The position numbers were made by a program, and so were the translations under genes. Of a DNA stretch of 6,111 nt, positions 5,867-6,111 are shown piece after piece. The notes below the pieces were generated by a model. The model was not told the origin of the DNA. It worked only from the letters and a program-made list of their open reading frames with translations, and did no database searches. Origin of the DNA: a bacterium (lineage in GTDB: Bacteria > Actinomycetota > Actinomycetes > Actinomycetales > Actinomycetaceae); assembly GCA_030544165.1 (NCBI GenBank), contig JAUNRP010000123.1:1-6111 (forward strand), read 5' to 3'. How positions within the stretch are numbered: the stretch's first letter is position 1; each line of letters starts with the position of its first letter.

Positions 5867-5931
5867 CGGACACAATATCGTGTCCGCCAAACGACTGACT
5901 ACAGTCACTTTCCGGACACAATAGCGAGTCC
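5867..5931. repeat. GGACAC palindrome cluster (two related copies)
   Basis: CGGACACAATATCGTGTCCG (5867-5886) is a 20-bp palindrome with one mismatched pair. A second copy starts with the identical 12-mer CCGGACACAATA (5912-5923; first copy at 5866-5877, 46 bp apart) and ends in a decayed right arm, GCGAGTCC. Each is followed by a related piece: AGTCACTTTC (5903-5912) sits between the copies and AGTCCACTTTC (5927-5937) closes the second. Between them GACTG/CAGTC (5893-5906) forms a further small inverted repeat. The stretch is clearly richer in A/T than the genes around it. It may be a repressor-binding cluster or a mobile-element end; no transposase is visible. Confidence 0.6.
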
Positions 5932-5944
5932 ACTTTCGTTAGGG

Positions 5945-5958
5945 CTCGTGGGCACGAG
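5945..5958. repeat. Palindrome CTCGTG-GG-CACGAG
   Basis: CTCGTG (5945-5950) and CACGAG (5953-5958) form perfect 6-bp arms around GG. The short spacer suits a protein-binding dyad better than an RNA hairpin. It follows directly after the GGACAC cluster; its function is unknown. Confidence 0.4.
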
Positions 5959-5969
5959 AGGTGACACCC

Positions 5970-6111
5970 GAGCGCCGGAGCGGGAGCGGCCGAAGGCCGC
6001 GAGTGGGGAAGGCGGGGTACTTACGGATGCGAGACGGCAGGCGAGGCTAGAGCGCAGGAGCGGGTGCGGGCCGGCGGCCGTGGTGGGTCTGGCGGGAGCG
6101 GCCGAAGGCCG
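5970..6111. repeat. REP-like repeat block with three GGCC hairpin units, running off the window
   Basis: A 20-mer, GCGGGAGCGGCCGAAGGCCG, occurs at 5980-5999 and again at 6092-6111. A diverged third copy is at 6060-6080, where GGCC-GGC-GGCC replaces the hairpin. In the first copy GCGGCC-GAA-GGCCGC (5986-6000) is a perfect 6-bp stem with a 3-nt loop. A second module, GAGCGCCGGAGCGGG (5970-5984), recurs as GAGCGCAGGAGCGGG (6050-6064), differing at one base. The block thus holds interleaved direct and inverted repeats, like REP/BIME elements. It continues beyond the window, so its full extent is unknown. Confidence 0.6.

Larger units (their letters stand above)
5771..6111. other. 341-bp gene-free region after lysS
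   Basis: No reading frame here has a start, a ribosome site and a recognisable product. From left to right it holds two hairpins after lysS, the A/T-richer GGACAC palindrome cluster, a small dyad and the GC-rich repeat block. In M. tuberculosis lsr2 follows lysS; no lsr2 coding sequence is seen before the window ends. The shift from A/T-richer to very GC-rich repetitive DNA near 5945-5970 suggests at least two segments of different origin. Confidence 0.6.

Noticed and set aside
4133..5908. Long 591-codon open frame antisense to lysS
   Set aside because: The plus strand encodes a full-length LysS with all motifs. The antisense frame is rich in His, Gly, Val and Leu, as expected from reading high-GC codons backwards, and shows no known domain.
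5941..6111. Possible small Arg/Gly-rich protein in the repeat block
   Set aside because: Such translations only reflect the GAGCGG-type repeats, one frame hits a TAG at 6048-6050, and no start with a ribosome site is seen.
5867..6111. CRISPR array
   Set aside because: The repeats are uneven in length and spacing (46, 80, 32 and 112 bp), are diverged, and have no unique spacers of constant length.
5771..6111. tRNA or other structured RNA gene after lysS
   Set aside because: The hairpins do not assemble into a cloverleaf or any recognised RNA family, and no acceptor/T-loop signature was found.

Overview
The window reads as a chromosomal segment of a high-GC actinobacterium. Codon third positions are strongly G/C, Shine-Dalgarno motifs are strong (AGGAGG), and the regulatory motifs are of actinobacterial type: a LexA box of the TCGAAC-N4-GTTCGA class and a GlxR/Crp box. 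The gene order matches the conserved actinobacterial pantothenate/lysS neighbourhood. In Mycobacterium tuberculosis this runs Rv3604c, Rv3603c (DUF2520), panC, panD, coaX, Rv3599c, lysS, lsr2. The genus cannot be fixed from the sequence; a Micrococcales-like actinobacterium is a guess.

Left part (1-2472, plus strand): the Pro-rich C-terminal end of an upstream gene overlaps a Rossmann/DUF2520 protein through GTGA. That gene in turn overlaps panC (pantoate-beta-alanine ligase) through ATGA, so these three are probably translationally coupled. After 149 bp of C-rich DNA comes panD (aspartate 1-decarboxylase). PanD makes the beta-alanine that PanC joins to pantoate. The DUF2520 protein may supply the pantoate as a PanG-type ketopantoate reductase.

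Middle (2492-4201): a complete DUF222/HNH (13E12 family) endonuclease gene lies on the minus strand where coaX would be expected, with its 3' end 19 bp from the panD stop. It is divergent from lysS. The 135-bp divergent gap is the most interesting part of the window. It holds a near-consensus LexA (SOS) box next to the HNH gene, a perfect match to the GlxR/Crp consensus exactly 30 bp away centre to centre, and a TAGGAT -10 element placed so that the lysS mRNA would be leaderless from a GTG.

Right part (4202-6111): lysS encodes a complete class II lysyl-tRNA synthetase. It is followed by 341 bp without a convincing gene. That stretch holds a terminator-like hairpin, a cluster of GGACAC palindromes in two related copies, and a repeat block with three copies of a GGCC hairpin unit that runs off the window end. 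No new multi-gene system is evident. The novelty lies in the regulatory arrangement of the SOS-linked HNH gene, the replacement of coaX, and the repeat-rich region after lysS.
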